Assembly (NCBI GenBank): GCA_900467745.1
Contig: UBQW01000053.1
Location: 1 to 32,295 of the forward strand
DNA length: 32,295 nucleotides
DNA from: Hyphomicrobiales bacterium
Lineage (GTDB): Bacteria; Pseudomonadota; Alphaproteobacteria; Rhizobiales; Rhizobiaceae
Direction: 5' to 3'
Position 1 is the stretch's first letter; each line of letters starts with the position of its first letter. The notes beneath the pieces were generated by a model. The model saw only the letters and a program-made list of their open reading frames with translations, ran no database searches and was not told the origin of the DNA. The translations under genes and the position numbers were made by a program. Positions 1-6,569 of this stretch are shown here, piece by piece.

Positions 1-169
1 CGCGAACGGCCCGGCGCGCCGCCATGAGCTCGGCGACCAGGCGATCATGGGTTTCTTGGTCAAGGGCGGGATTGCACTGCCGCCACAGGCGGCCGCGAAC
101 TACAAAATATCGCCTGTCGGCAGTCGTCGGGTACTCTGGCAATCCGTCATTCCTGTTTAAGATTGGCAT
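1..169 (-). CDS. Conserved hypothetical protein, N-terminal part, cut by the window edge
   Basis: The minus strand carries an open frame from ATG at 169 to the left edge of the window, giving 56 codons with no stop. The visible protein holds the block RRYFVVRGRLWRQCNPAL followed by LVAELMAARRAVR. I recall this type of N-terminus, a short acidic/proline stretch, then YFVV-GRLWR-NP-L, then LV-LM-ARR-VR, from small conserved rhizobial proteins of unknown function. No catalytic motif is visible and no function is proposed. No strong Shine-Dalgarno precedes the ATG, so the start is uncertain. The plus-strand frame over the same bases is arginine/serine-rich and looks like a shadow. Confidence 0.6.
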   Translation of the reverse strand, partial: MPILNRNDGLPEYPTTADRRYFVVRGRLWRQCNPALDQETHDRLVAELMAARRAVR

Positions 170-599
170 CAGACAATCATGTTTGACTGCTGTCTCTCGG
201 GGTGTGAACCCTTCTGTATCCGAATTCTGTCGAAAATCGAACGAGCCGTCGGCATCGATCATCAACGTCGATAATCGGCTGGAGACAGAGCACGCCCTCG
301 ATCCGAGGTTTTCTGTCGAGCAGTTTTAGCCGCGATGATGTACCATCAGTTAGCGGAATGATCAGATGTGTGAGACGCGCTGGACCTGACCCAGAAGAGA
401 GTTGTGGTGTCCATAGCCGGGTCAAAAAAAATATCCGGAGCAGTTGAGAAGCTGACGCGCCGAAACATTTGAGCATCCCGGCTAGGCGAAGGCTCTCACC
501 CCACAGTAGATCAAACCGCACATCTGCGACTAGGCCAATAGGGCGCGAAGCTCCATACTTATCGGGTAGGCATCGAGCTAGGCGAGGGGAGCATCGAAT
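170..599. other. Stretch without a convincing gene
   Basis: Both strands hold short open frames here, but none has a protein-like composition together with a Shine-Dalgarno. The long minus frame at 177-803 would overlap the better-supported small gene at 600-866 and reads as an antisense shadow. The end of the stretch (about 584-592) holds the purine-rich GAGGGGAG that serves the next gene. Nothing else is recognised. Confidence 0.4.
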
Positions 600-866
600 A
601 TGATGACAGCTGACCAGATTCCGAGTTTTGTCCAAGAGGTTGTAGACGCAGGCTGCGATATCATTGCCTTGACGGGCGGTTCGGGGTTTTTCTTCGGGGA
701 TGCCGACCTTTCGGCCAAACAATATGAGCTCGCAGAACCGCACATCCATGCTATCTGCGCGAAATACGGGCGATGGGATCACCTCCTCACGGAAATTTCG
801 CAATATCTTGTTTCCATTGGGCGGGTTTACGTCACGCCGCCAATCTGGCCTCGAGCACCATGTTGA
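600..866 (+). CDS. Small hypothetical protein (88 aa)
   Basis: An 88-codon frame begins at tandem ATGs (600 and 603) preceded by GAGGGGAG, about 8 bases upstream. Residues 1-72 look like a real globular protein: mixed helices, one glycine-rich turn (TGGSGFFFGD), and balanced charge. The last ten residues (TPPIWPRAPC) are encoded where the frame runs into the 3' end of the convergent methyltransferase gene, with 35 bp of overlap. The natural end may therefore have been altered. I do not recognise the family and propose no function. The spaced Shine-Dalgarno and composition support it; the lack of known homologues and the convergent overlap weaken it. Confidence 0.5.
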   Translation: MMTADQIPSFVQEVVDAGCDIIALTGGSGFFFGDADLSAKQYELAEPHIHAICAKYGRWDHLLTEISQYLVSIGRVYVTPPIWPRAPC

Positions 867-1902
867 ACGGTCCGGTTACGGCTCGTTGCACTTGGCCAAA
901 GCCGCCCGAGCGAATAACCTCGGTCAACTTCTCCTCGCCAGCTTGAGCGCCCAAGCCCTCTCCGACTTCCTGGTCAAGCGAAGTCGGTACGCAGATCATG
1001 GTGGAGGCATTGTAGTAGAGGCGGCCCACGGGGTTCATGTTGTCCCGAGGACGATCTCCGGCTATCGGCTCGACAATCATCCACGTTCCGTCGGGCTTCA
1101 GAATACGTCGCATGTGAGCAGCGCATCCCCGTGGATCACCCATGTCATGGAGGCAGTCGTAGCTCGTGATTAGATCGAAATCCGTTTCCGTTATATCTTT
1201 CGCGGACGCTGCCAAGAACTTGACCCGGTCATCCACGCCATGAGTTCGTGCGTGTTTTGACGCTTCGACGATCGACGGTTCGTGGAAATCGTAGCCAATG
1301 AACGTCGCATTCGGATACGCCTGCGCCATGAGGATAGTAGAGAATCCGACCCCACAGCCGACGTCTGCAACTCTCGCACCGCTTTCCAGCTTTTCTTCGA
1401 CGCCTTGCAGAGAGGGTAACCACACCGAGACAATGTTGTTGACGTAACCGGGACGGAAGAAGGCACCCGTCGCGCAGAACAGACAGCCTGCGGTATCGCC
1501 CCATCGTACACCACCGCCCGTACGAAATGCCGCCTCGACCTTCGGCTCGCCCTCGATCATAGCCGCTGCAAGGTCGAACGCGCCCTCGAGGTAAACCGGA
1601 CTGTCCTTGTTGACGAAGACCATCGCCTGCTCCGGCGACAGGCTGAACGTATCGCTGCTGCCATCGTAGTCGATGTAGCCATTGGCTGCTTGAGCCAACG
1701 CCCACTCCCGGACGTACCGTACCGCCAGCCCACCTGCTGCGGAAGCGAGTTCCTCGGCCGAGACGCGACCGGCTTTGTGCAAGGTCTCGAAAAGTCCCAG
1801 CCTTAATCCAACACGAACGGTGGGAACGCTGAACGCGCCGCCCAAGTCGCCCAGCATCTTGCCGACGAAATTGTTGAGTTTGGCTTCATCGAGTTCGGTC
1901 AT
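832..1902 (-). CDS. SAM-dependent methyltransferase with N-terminal winged-helix domain
   Basis: The 356-residue protein is a class I S-adenosylmethionine methyltransferase of the kind that carries an N-terminal winged-helix dimerisation domain (Rv2258c-like). Residues about 1-95 form the helical/winged part (LGLRLGLFETL, then ELASAAGGLAVRYVREWA). Motif I, the SAM-binding loop, is ADVGCGVGFST at about 179-189. The acidic residue at the end of strand 2 lies in FIGYDFHEP (about 205). The sequence YDCLHDMGDP at about 248-257 is the post-motif region, followed by LKPDGTWMIVEP. The substrate cannot be inferred; this family acts on small molecules. The frame opens earlier at a TTG (1920), but ATG at 1902 has GGGAGGG about 7 bases upstream and is preferred. 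It stands alone and is convergent with the small gene at 600-866. Confidence 0.9.
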   Translation of the reverse strand: MTELDEAKLNNFVGKMLGDLGGAFSVPTVRVGLRLGLFETLHKAGRVSAEELASAAGGLAVRYVREWALAQAANGYIDYDGSSDTFSLSPEQAMVFVNKDSPVYLEGAFDLAAAMIEGEPKVEAAFRTGGGVRWGDTAGCLFCATGAFFRPGYVNNIVSVWLPSLQGVEEKLESGARVADVGCGVGFSTILMAQAYPNATFIGYDFHEPSIVEASKHARTHGVDDRVKFLAASAKDITETDFDLITSYDCLHDMGDPRGCAAHMRRILKPDGTWMIVEPIAGDRPRDNMNPVGRLYYNASTMICVPTSLDQEVGEGLGAQAGEEKLTEVIRSGGFGQVQRAVTGPFNMVLEARLAA

Positions 1903-2112
1903 GTCATCACCCTCCCGCAATGATGCGAACGGCCAACACGCGAAGCGAGGCCGTTCGATGAAGAAAATTAGAATGCCCTAATGTATCACGGCTCAGCCTC
2001 GTTGTCAGCGCTCCCGTGAAGCTTCCGCTTCCACGTCCTTACAACTGAGATGCTTTAGTGCGGGCTGTTCAGCACGATGGCGAGCGATCCATGTAACCCT
2101 CTGATCTGATTC

Positions 2113-2137
2113 GGAACGAATCACTTCGTCGCCAGTT
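2113..2137 (+). promoter_or_regulatory. Candidate EcfG/RpoE2-type stress promoter
   Basis: GGAAC at 2113-2117 is followed after exactly 16 bases by AGTT at 2134-2137, which fits the alphaproteobacterial general-stress sigma factor pattern (GGAAC, 16-17 bases, CGTT, with the final TT most conserved). Transcription would start around 2143-2146, leaving a short leader before the DUF982 gene ATG at 2172. Three other sites in the window share this geometry. Confidence 0.55.
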
Positions 2138-2171
2138 GATTCGCATCTACCGTCAAAGAAGGTTGCGCGTC

Positions 2172-2456
2172 ATGACCGGGTATGCCCTCACACCGATCGA
2201 GCCGCTCGAAGTCGAGATTTACGGTATCGGCCAATATGCCCCTGCGGAGACCGTTGAGGAGATGATAATGTACCTCACAGATAAATGGCCGGACAAATCG
2301 AAGTCCGCTTTCCACAGCGCGCTTGCACGATCGATTGACGCGATGGTCTTTGCGGCAGAGCCCGAAGCGGCCCGTGCCGCCTTCGTGACGGCAGCTCACG
2401 CGGCTGGAATGCATGTGCTTCCGGACGACATGGATGAGCTGAGGAAAGCAAGCTGA
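2172..2456 (+). CDS. DUF982 family protein
   Basis: The 94-residue product matches the pattern of DUF982, a small family abundant in Rhizobiales: a short N-terminal strand region, then LTDKWPDKSKSAFHSALARS, then AARAAFVTAAHAAGMHV. The WP plus the AR-AF-AA-AG series are the landmarks. The biochemical role of the family is unknown. The frame is open from 2136, but ATG at 2172 has AAAGAAGG nine bases upstream and gives the usual family length. A candidate stress-sigma promoter lies at 2113-2137. A strong hairpin follows eleven bases after the stop. Confidence 0.8.
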   Translation: MTGYALTPIEPLEVEIYGIGQYAPAETVEEMIMYLTDKWPDKSKSAFHSALARSIDAMVFAAEPEAARAAFVTAAHAAGMHVLPDDMDELRKAS

Positions 2457-2466
2457 TAAAAAGAAA

Positions 2467-2489
2467 CCCCGCTGTATGCCGCAGCGGGG
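2467..2489 (-). terminator. Rho-independent terminator, best oriented for minus-strand transcription
   Basis: CCCCGCTG (2467-2474) and CAGCGGGG (2482-2489) form a perfect 8-bp GC-rich stem with a 7-base loop. The plus strand has an A-rich run (AAAAAGAAA) before the stem and no T-run after it. Read on the minus strand the stem is followed by TTTCTTTTT, a canonical terminator tail. It may act in both directions, since both flanking genes are on the plus strand. Confidence 0.7.
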
Positions 2490-2578
2490 TCGAAGGAGGT
2501 CATCTTAGGCACATGAAGCCTACCACCCTCATCGCACGCGGCAACCAACAAATTAGAAATCCCTGATGTAATCCACAG

Positions 2579-3619
2579 ATGGCGAAAAAACCGAGATCAA
2601 AGCCACTTCTCTCCGACGACAAGTCGTTACGCGGCTCCGTCCGCAAGCGCCGCGACCCTTCGCAACCAAACCTGCTCCTCGATCCGATGCCCTGTCGCGT
2701 GGAACCCGCGTTAGCGTTGCTCAAGGCAAAGCCTCCAAGCGATCAGCGCTACCGCGCCGAGGTGAAGATCGACGGCTACCGTCTGGCCATTCACATCGAG
2801 CCGACAGGCGTCCGCATCATTACGCGCGGTGGACACGACTGGACCGAACGATTTCCCGCTATCGTTGATGAGGCTCGCCAGCTCGATGTCGCGAGCGCCA
2901 TCCTCGATGGAGAAGCGGCGGTGCTCGACGAGCAAGGTCGATCGGATTTCGGAGCGCTCCAGCGAACACTGGGTGGGCGAGGCGGGAAGCTTCCATCTTC
3001 TGGCTCGATCTTCATCGCATTTGACGTCCTATACCTCGACGGTCATGACCTCCAGAAAATGGAGTTATCGAGCCGACGGCATCTCCTTGAGCAATTAGTC
3101 GGCGATCGCGATGGGCCGATCCAATTCTCTCAGGAAATCGAAGGCGAGGGCGGCGCGATATTCCGAGCGGCCTGCGAACATGGCCTTGAAGGTGTGATCT
3201 TCAAGAATGCGGACAGCACTTACAGGTCAGGACGGACTGCCGACTGGATCAAAGTGAAGTGCATTGCCTCGGAAAGCTTCTTCGTTGTCGGCTACGAACG
3301 GTCATCGACAGCTCGTGGTGGCTTAGGGAGCCTGCTGCTCGCAGCCCACAACGGTGACGCACTTCAATACGTCGGCTCCGTCGGTACGGGATTCAAATAT
3401 AACGACGCGGTACAACTGCGCGCGGCTCTGGACAAGCTTGCGACCAAGCGGCCGGCGGTCGTCTTCAACGGTCGTCGAAAGGACGTCGTATGGGCAAAAC
3501 CGACTTTGATAGCTGAGATCGAGTATCGCGCTTGGACGGACGACGGCAAGCTCCGGCATGCGTCCTACAAGGGGCTGCGGGATATCTCGGACAATGCCGC
3601 GGTCTTCAGGATCGATTGA
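2579..3619 (+). CDS. ATP-dependent DNA ligase, stand-alone LigD-type ligase domain
   Basis: The 346-residue protein is an ATP-dependent DNA ligase made only of a nucleotidyltransferase core and an OB-fold, like the ligase module of LigD. Motif I is EVKIDGYR with the lysine to be adenylated at K63. DGEAAVLDEQG (about 110-120) is motif III, EGVIFKN (204-210) is motif IV, and WIKVKC (about 223-228) is motif V. The OB-fold runs from about 232 to the end, including YVGSVGTGF and the closing IAEIEYRAWT and SYKGLRD segments. No phosphoesterase or polymerase domain is present, so it would depend on other proteins for end processing. The presumed role is sealing breaks in Ku-dependent end joining. No clear Shine-Dalgarno precedes ATG 2579. 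The gene follows the DUF982 gene by 122 bp with a hairpin between. Confidence 0.92.
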   Translation: MAKKPRSKPLLSDDKSLRGSVRKRRDPSQPNLLLDPMPCRVEPALALLKAKPPSDQRYRAEVKIDGYRLAIHIEPTGVRIITRGGHDWTERFPAIVDEARQLDVASAILDGEAAVLDEQGRSDFGALQRTLGGRGGKLPSSGSIFIAFDVLYLDGHDLQKMELSSRRHLLEQLVGDRDGPIQFSQEIEGEGGAIFRAACEHGLEGVIFKNADSTYRSGRTADWIKVKCIASESFFVVGYERSSTARGGLGSLLLAAHNGDALQYVGSVGTGFKYNDAVQLRAALDKLATKRPAVVFNGRRKDVVWAKPTLIAEIEYRAWTDDGKLRHASYKGLRDISDNAAVFRID

Positions 3620-3738
3620 TGTTATGACCTGATTTTTCAGCATCAGCTGACCGGGCGTGACCGAAAGCTGTCGCAGTCAATTTTCGGTTTGTAGACGTCA
3701 GCACTTCAGCAAAGTTTCACTGCAGTCCATGGCGAAGC

Positions 3739-3924
3739 CTAGACCTCGCCGCGAGGAGGTTTTCCCGCCGCGTCCTTCGGGCGGTCATTCGAGTCTATGA
3801 CAACCTCCGCAGCATCGTTTGACGTCGCATGGCGTCTATCTAGCGGAGCCTGGTTAGCAGCCTGCGGGACCGGCTTCTGCTCCTTGGATGGCGTACGATC
3901 AGAATAGTCCTTGTCCTTCTCCAT
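3739..3924 (-). CDS. Small hydrophilic protein (61 aa), unknown function
   Basis: ATG at 3924 is preceded by AAAGGAGA with 7-base spacing, a strong Shine-Dalgarno that overrides the earlier in-frame ATG at 3951. The product is highly polar and probably disordered (MEKDKDYSDRTPSKEQKPVP at the start, PKDAAGKPPRGEV at the end), with no hydrophobic segment. It lies 27 bp downstream of the Ku gene remnant on the same strand. It may once have been the distal cistron of a ku operon. I do not recognise a family. Confidence 0.55.
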   Translation of the reverse strand: MEKDKDYSDRTPSKEQKPVPQAANQAPLDRRHATSNDAAEVVIDSNDRPKDAAGKPPRGEV

Positions 3925-3951
3925 CGAGGTCTCCTTTTGGGTTTCCGGCAA

Positions 3952-4112
3952 TCATCCGGCTTTCCGGCCTTTAATCTCGGCGACGACGCTCTTCGTAGCG
4001 CATCCATGATGTTGACAACGTTAGACCCGGGAGCGGCGCTGGATTTGCCCTTTGCGGTCTTCTTGGGCTTGAGGAGTTTTCGCTTCTCCTCGATCAGCTT
4101 TCTGGTTCCACG
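3952..4112 (-). pseudogene. Ku gene remnant (C-terminal tail only)
   Basis: Read on the minus strand, bases about 4112-3994 encode a lysine-rich stretch (LIEEKRKLLKPKKTAKGKSS) followed by GSNVVNIMDAL. This aligns with the C-terminus of the intact Ku at 15777-16598, which has a lysine-rich stretch then ESNVVNIMDALKKSVAKEL. Only two bases (3994-3995) separate the Leu and Lys codons, a one-base deletion. In the shifted frame the tail continues as KSVVAEIKGRKAG and stops at 3952-3954, matching the intact KSVAKELKARKAG end. No Ku core is present upstream, since the ArsR gene begins about 50 bp away. It is the leftover 3' end of a third ku gene. Confidence 0.78.
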
Positions 4113-4166
4113 GAGCTTCGCCGTTGATTTGGGCCGAAAGCATCTGACACAGAGTGGGATTTGACG

Positions 4167-4472
4167 TCAACTAGCCATTAGAGACCGGACTTCAATGGTC
4201 TCGTCGAACAATTCGCTCAGCATGTCCAATACCGCATAAACTCTGTCGGATTTCACGGAATAGTAAACTGCCTGAGCGTCACGCCGTGTGGAAACCAAGT
4301 CCATTGCTCGAAGTTTGGCCAAGTGTTGGGAGAGAGCAGACTGGCTTAGGCCAACAGTCTCGGCGAGCTTGCCAACGCCCATTTCTCCATCGCGTAACGT
4401 CGTCAAAACTTGTAAGCGGCTTGCGTTGGCCATGACGTTCAGCAAGTCGGCCTTTTCGGTGAAGGTAGACAT
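4167..4472 (-). CDS. ArsR-family transcriptional regulator (NolR-like)
   Basis: The 101-residue protein is a dimeric winged-helix DNA-binding regulator of the ArsR family. The N-terminal helix LLNVMANASRLQVLTTLRDG leads into the helix-turn-helix VGKLAETVGLSQSALSQHLA (about 33-52) with the recognition helix in SQSALSQHLAKLR. The wing is LVSTRRDAQAVYYSV. The LSQSALSQHL-KLR--LVSTRRDAQ--YYS block resembles the rhizobial nodulation regulator NolR and related regulators. No CxC metal site is visible, so metal sensing of the ArsR/SmtB type is unlikely. ATG 4472 has AAGGA six bases upstream. An inverted repeat 51 bp upstream is a candidate autoregulatory operator. The target genes are unknown. Confidence 0.93.
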   Translation of the reverse strand: MSTFTEKADLLNVMANASRLQVLTTLRDGEMGVGKLAETVGLSQSALSQHLAKLRAMDLVSTRRDAQAVYYSVKSDRVYAVLDMLSELFDETIEVRSLMAS

Positions 4473-4522
4473 AGGGTTTCCTTATGAGCAAAAGCCGAAT
4501 TCAACTCGCTAATAAATAGTTT

Positions 4523-4541
4523 CCGAATATTCGTGATTCGG
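4523..4541. promoter_or_regulatory. Inverted repeat, candidate operator of the ArsR regulator
   Basis: CCGAAT (4523-4528) and ATTCGG (4536-4541) form an inverted repeat with 7-base spacing, and the overlapping CGAATATTCG (4524-4533) is a perfect 10-bp palindrome. AT-centred palindromes of this kind just upstream of an ArsR-family gene are typical of autoregulation. Binding is inferred only. Confidence 0.35.
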
Positions 4542-4803
4542 TCAACCGCTCACATCGAAACTCGGTTACCGAGTGGTTCCGTTGATCGCTCGGGTAGCAG
4601 AATTGTCACGCCCTGCGCGGTTGGTAGTCCAAACCTGGCCAGTGTTTGGAGACTGCGCCTTTCGCGAAACTGCACATGGCCTCGTACCGACAATCTGCGC
4701 GCACCCCCAAATAGAGCTGGTTGGACTGGTCGCAGCTTGAAGTTAATTTAGAGTAAGCTAACTTCGTATTCGAGGAATCAGTCCTGCCTGTAGAAGGAAA
4801 TCC

Positions 4804-5211
4804 ATGCGCGCCCCACAGACCATGACCTTTTCGACCGAGCTCTTTGGAAACGAAGTGCCAGATGCAGGTTTTTTTACGTGGGACCTCCCCGAGAACATAT
4901 TGTACGCTGACAACGCCCTGGCATCGCTTTTTGGCGTCGATCCAGCCGAAGCTGAGCAAGGCCTACCGATCGAGGTTTTTCTCGCGAGGGTGCATCCCCA
5001 AGATGCGCCGATATTGGCTAAGGCGATCAGCGACAGCATTATTGCGCATCGGCCGCAACAGCAGTCGTACCGGGTCTGTAATTGCGAAGGCGTCTATGTG
5101 ACGGTGACGTGCTTTGGTAGGGGGTTTCGCGATGCGAAAGGCGAGCCCATACGATACGTCGGAATTGTGGTGCCCGCCGACGGTACAGATGATATTCGGC
5201 GCAACCATTGA
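4804..5211 (+). CDS. Single PAS-domain protein
   Basis: The 135-residue protein is one PAS domain with almost nothing else. GFFTWDLPENILYADNALASLF (about 22-43) forms the first strands and the Aβ/Bβ turn. The segment VFLARVHPQDAPILAKAIS is the PAS_3-type HPQD helix. The closing strands are YVTVTCFGRGFRDAKGEPIRYVGIV. PAS domains sense ligands, redox state or light, or bind partners. Without an output domain this one would act through another protein, plausibly one of the sensor kinases in the window (inference). ATG 4804 has AGAAGGA six bases upstream. It is transcribed away from the ArsR gene, with about 330 bp between the two starts. Confidence 0.85.
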   Translation: MRAPQTMTFSTELFGNEVPDAGFFTWDLPENILYADNALASLFGVDPAEAEQGLPIEVFLARVHPQDAPILAKAISDSIIAHRPQQQSYRVCNCEGVYVTVTCFGRGFRDAKGEPIRYVGIVVPADGTDDIRRNH

Positions 5212-5305
5212 CTACATATGCACCCACGCGACCCACGAGCCAGCCCATCATGCGTCTGAGCGCCAGCTCACGCATTCGCGGCGGCCTAAACTGAACGAAT
5301 ACCCA

Positions 5306-5335
5306 GTCCTGCGGTTAACACCGGAGCGGCAGGAC
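5306..5335. repeat. Inverted repeat between convergent genes
   Basis: GTCCTGC (5306-5312) and GCAGGAC (5329-5335) are perfect inverted arms with a 16-base spacer. It lies between the ends of two convergent genes (5211 and 5353) and could end transcription in both directions. There is no T-run on either side, so this is uncertain. Confidence 0.3.
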
Positions 5336-5352
5336 CGCTTACTGGTCAGCCG

Positions 5353-5532
5353 TTATCCCGCCGCGTGATATCCGCCATAGACTCCGATCCCGACATAGAA
5401 GACAAACGCAAAGATTGCGATACCTACGCCCACCCAGATTGCAGCTCGACCGAACCGCAGCTTTGCTCGGTTTTGAGCTGGGCTATCTGAGGAGGGCGCA
5501 AGAGCTGGATCGGTATTTGGATTGTCAGCCAT
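5353..5532 (-). CDS. Small single-pass membrane protein (59 aa)
   Basis: ATG at 5532 with GAAGGAAAA just upstream is chosen over the earlier in-frame ATG at 5652. The N-terminal part is polar and proline/aspartate-rich (MADNPNTDPALAPSSDSP). It is followed by a basic stretch (NRAKLRFGR) and one hydrophobic segment of about 20 residues (AIWVGVGIAIFAFVFYVGIG), ending in YGGYHAAG. By the positive-inside rule the N-terminus should be cytoplasmic. Small one-helix proteins of this design are common in rhizobial stress regulons, but no function is known. A stress-type promoter candidate lies at 5562-5586. Confidence 0.65.
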   Translation of the reverse strand: MADNPNTDPALAPSSDSPAQNRAKLRFGRAAIWVGVGIAIFAFVFYVGIGVYGGYHAAG

Positions 5533-5561
5533 CGGTTTTCCTTCGCGTGAATGCAGAGCTA

Positions 5562-5586
5562 AAGCATTCAGAGGAAGGATTGTTCC
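5562..5586 (-). promoter_or_regulatory. Candidate EcfG/RpoE2-type stress promoter
   Basis: On the minus strand GGAAC (5586-5582) is followed after 16 bases by GCTT (5565-5562). This matches the general-stress sigma pattern in the -35 element and the final TT. It lies 30 bases upstream of the ATG of the small membrane protein. Confidence 0.45.
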
Positions 5587-5728
5587 GATCATGGACCGAG
5601 ATTGCGGCAGGCTCCAGCTTACATCTCCTGTTGGCACCGATGACATCGGCACCTACCGGGCCCGTCCCATGTAGCATTTCTAGGAATTGATGTGACGAAA
5701 ACGATCGAACGACGCGCCAGAAAAAGCC

Positions 5729-5950
5729 TCAGGTATTCGAGACCACAACCTCGTCCCTCATGAGCTGGGCGAGCTCGGCAGCGTCGTGAATACCGAACTC
5801 ATGCCATCCCACCAGCGCTTTAGCAGCGAGCTTTCCTCGGTCACTGGAGGGATCGCACGCATTGTTGCGACACCAATCGACGAGGACGCCGTGCAATATT
5901 TGCATGTCGGCGTTCGTGAGCGGCTCCTTCGGCCAAGCGGTCTTGGTCAA
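5729..5950 (-). CDS. Small conserved-type hypothetical protein (73 aa), TTG start
   Basis: The likely start is a TTG at 5950, preceded by AAGGAAAACCG, the same 11 bases that precede the ATG of the neighbouring membrane-protein gene. The upstream extension to an ATG at 6037 has unnatural composition. The product (LTNADMQILHGVLVDWCRNN, then GKLAAKALVGWHEFG and AAELAQLMRDEV) is helical and resembles the short proteins common in Rhizobiales built as 'D-LQ-L--VLD--C', then 'AA--V-LF--G', then 'L'. The function is unknown. The two cysteine/tryptophan-containing helices and the regular amphipathic spacing support a real protein. Confidence 0.6.
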   Translation of the reverse strand: MTKTAWPKEPLTNADMQILHGVLVDWCRNNACDPSSDRGKLAAKALVGWHEFGIHDAAELAQLMRDEVVVSNT

Positions 5951-6074
5951 ACGGTTTTCCTTAGGTTTTGATCGGACAAACAAAGCGCAAAGCCAGAGCC
6001 GACCATGATAATTGAATCGGCTTACCAGCCAAATCAAGAACTATCCACAAACCACTGCCGTGCAACGGAAAATA

Positions 6075-6302
6075 TCAGTGCGGTAACGGACGGTTGAGCC
6101 GCTGAAAGTGCGTGTCCACGCATACGGGCGGTCTAGCCAAGGGCTCCAATGGTTTCATCAACCGCCGCGGGGAGACCCTGTCCTTCAGGGCTGGGGAGGA
6201 AAGCGGCTTAGGTCGTCCAATGGCGAAGCCAACTTCGACAGCTTTCGAAAGTACGGCATTTTTCTGCCGGCTATTGCCGGGTCGAACGATCCGGGTTCCC
6301 AT
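6075..6302 (-). CDS. Possible small basic protein (75 aa)
   Basis: ATG at 6302 has a strong GGAGGAA eight bases upstream, the main reason to list this frame. The product (MGTRIVRPGNSRQKNAVLSK, then AVEVGFAIGRPKPLSSPALK and so on) is basic and proline-rich with no recognised domain. The Shine-Dalgarno sits in the loop of an inverted repeat (6304-6326). It lies downstream of the broken SRAP gene on the same strand. The opposite frame 6112-6708 is cysteine/serine/arginine-rich and looks like a shadow. The call is tentative. Confidence 0.35.
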   Translation of the reverse strand: MGTRIVRPGNSRQKNAVLSKAVEVGFAIGRPKPLSSPALKDRVSPRRLMKPLEPLARPPVCVDTHFQRLNRPLPH

Positions 6303-6303
6303 T

Positions 6304-6326
6304 GAGGTATTCCTCCGTGATACCTC
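6304..6326 (-). promoter_or_regulatory. Hairpin around the Shine-Dalgarno of the gene at 6075-6302
   Basis: On the minus strand GAGGTAT and ATACCTC form a perfect 7-bp stem, with the 9-base loop CACGGAGGA holding the Shine-Dalgarno. The start codon follows one base after the stem. It could control translation initiation or be a protein-binding palindrome. Confidence 0.35.
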
Positions 6327-6569
6327 GCATTGTCCGTTCAGCTCAAACTTCAGCACTTGCTCGCGCGCCTGCGATCGCTGTCCCCTGTCCGCGGTCTGCC
6401 GCTTCCATCGGTTGCGTAGCGGCATGGCTTACGGAAAGGGGCAAAGCAAAGACCTCATCAAGAGGGCTGTCGAACTCTGCACGCTGCCGACGTCACCCGA
6501 CCTGTCATCGCTAAGGTCTGGAATTTTGAGAGCCGTCGCGACGATGGCTGCCTCTATCTGGCCGAGAGA
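6327..6569. other. Stretch without a convincing gene
   Basis: This is the remainder of the region between the small basic frame and the readable part of the SRAP pseudogene. Minus-strand frames here do not resemble the missing C-terminal half of an SRAP protein, so that part seems deleted rather than only frameshifted. No repeat or RNA gene is recognised. Confidence 0.35.

Noticed and set aside
177..803. 208-codon open frame on the minus strand
   Set aside because: It overlaps the better-supported small gene at 600-866, has no good Shine-Dalgarno and reads as low-complexity shadow sequence.
4556..4580. GGAAC upstream of the ArsR gene as a further stress promoter
   Set aside because: After GGAAC at 4580-4576 on the minus strand, the bases at the required distance are TTCG rather than NNTT, so the -10 element does not match.
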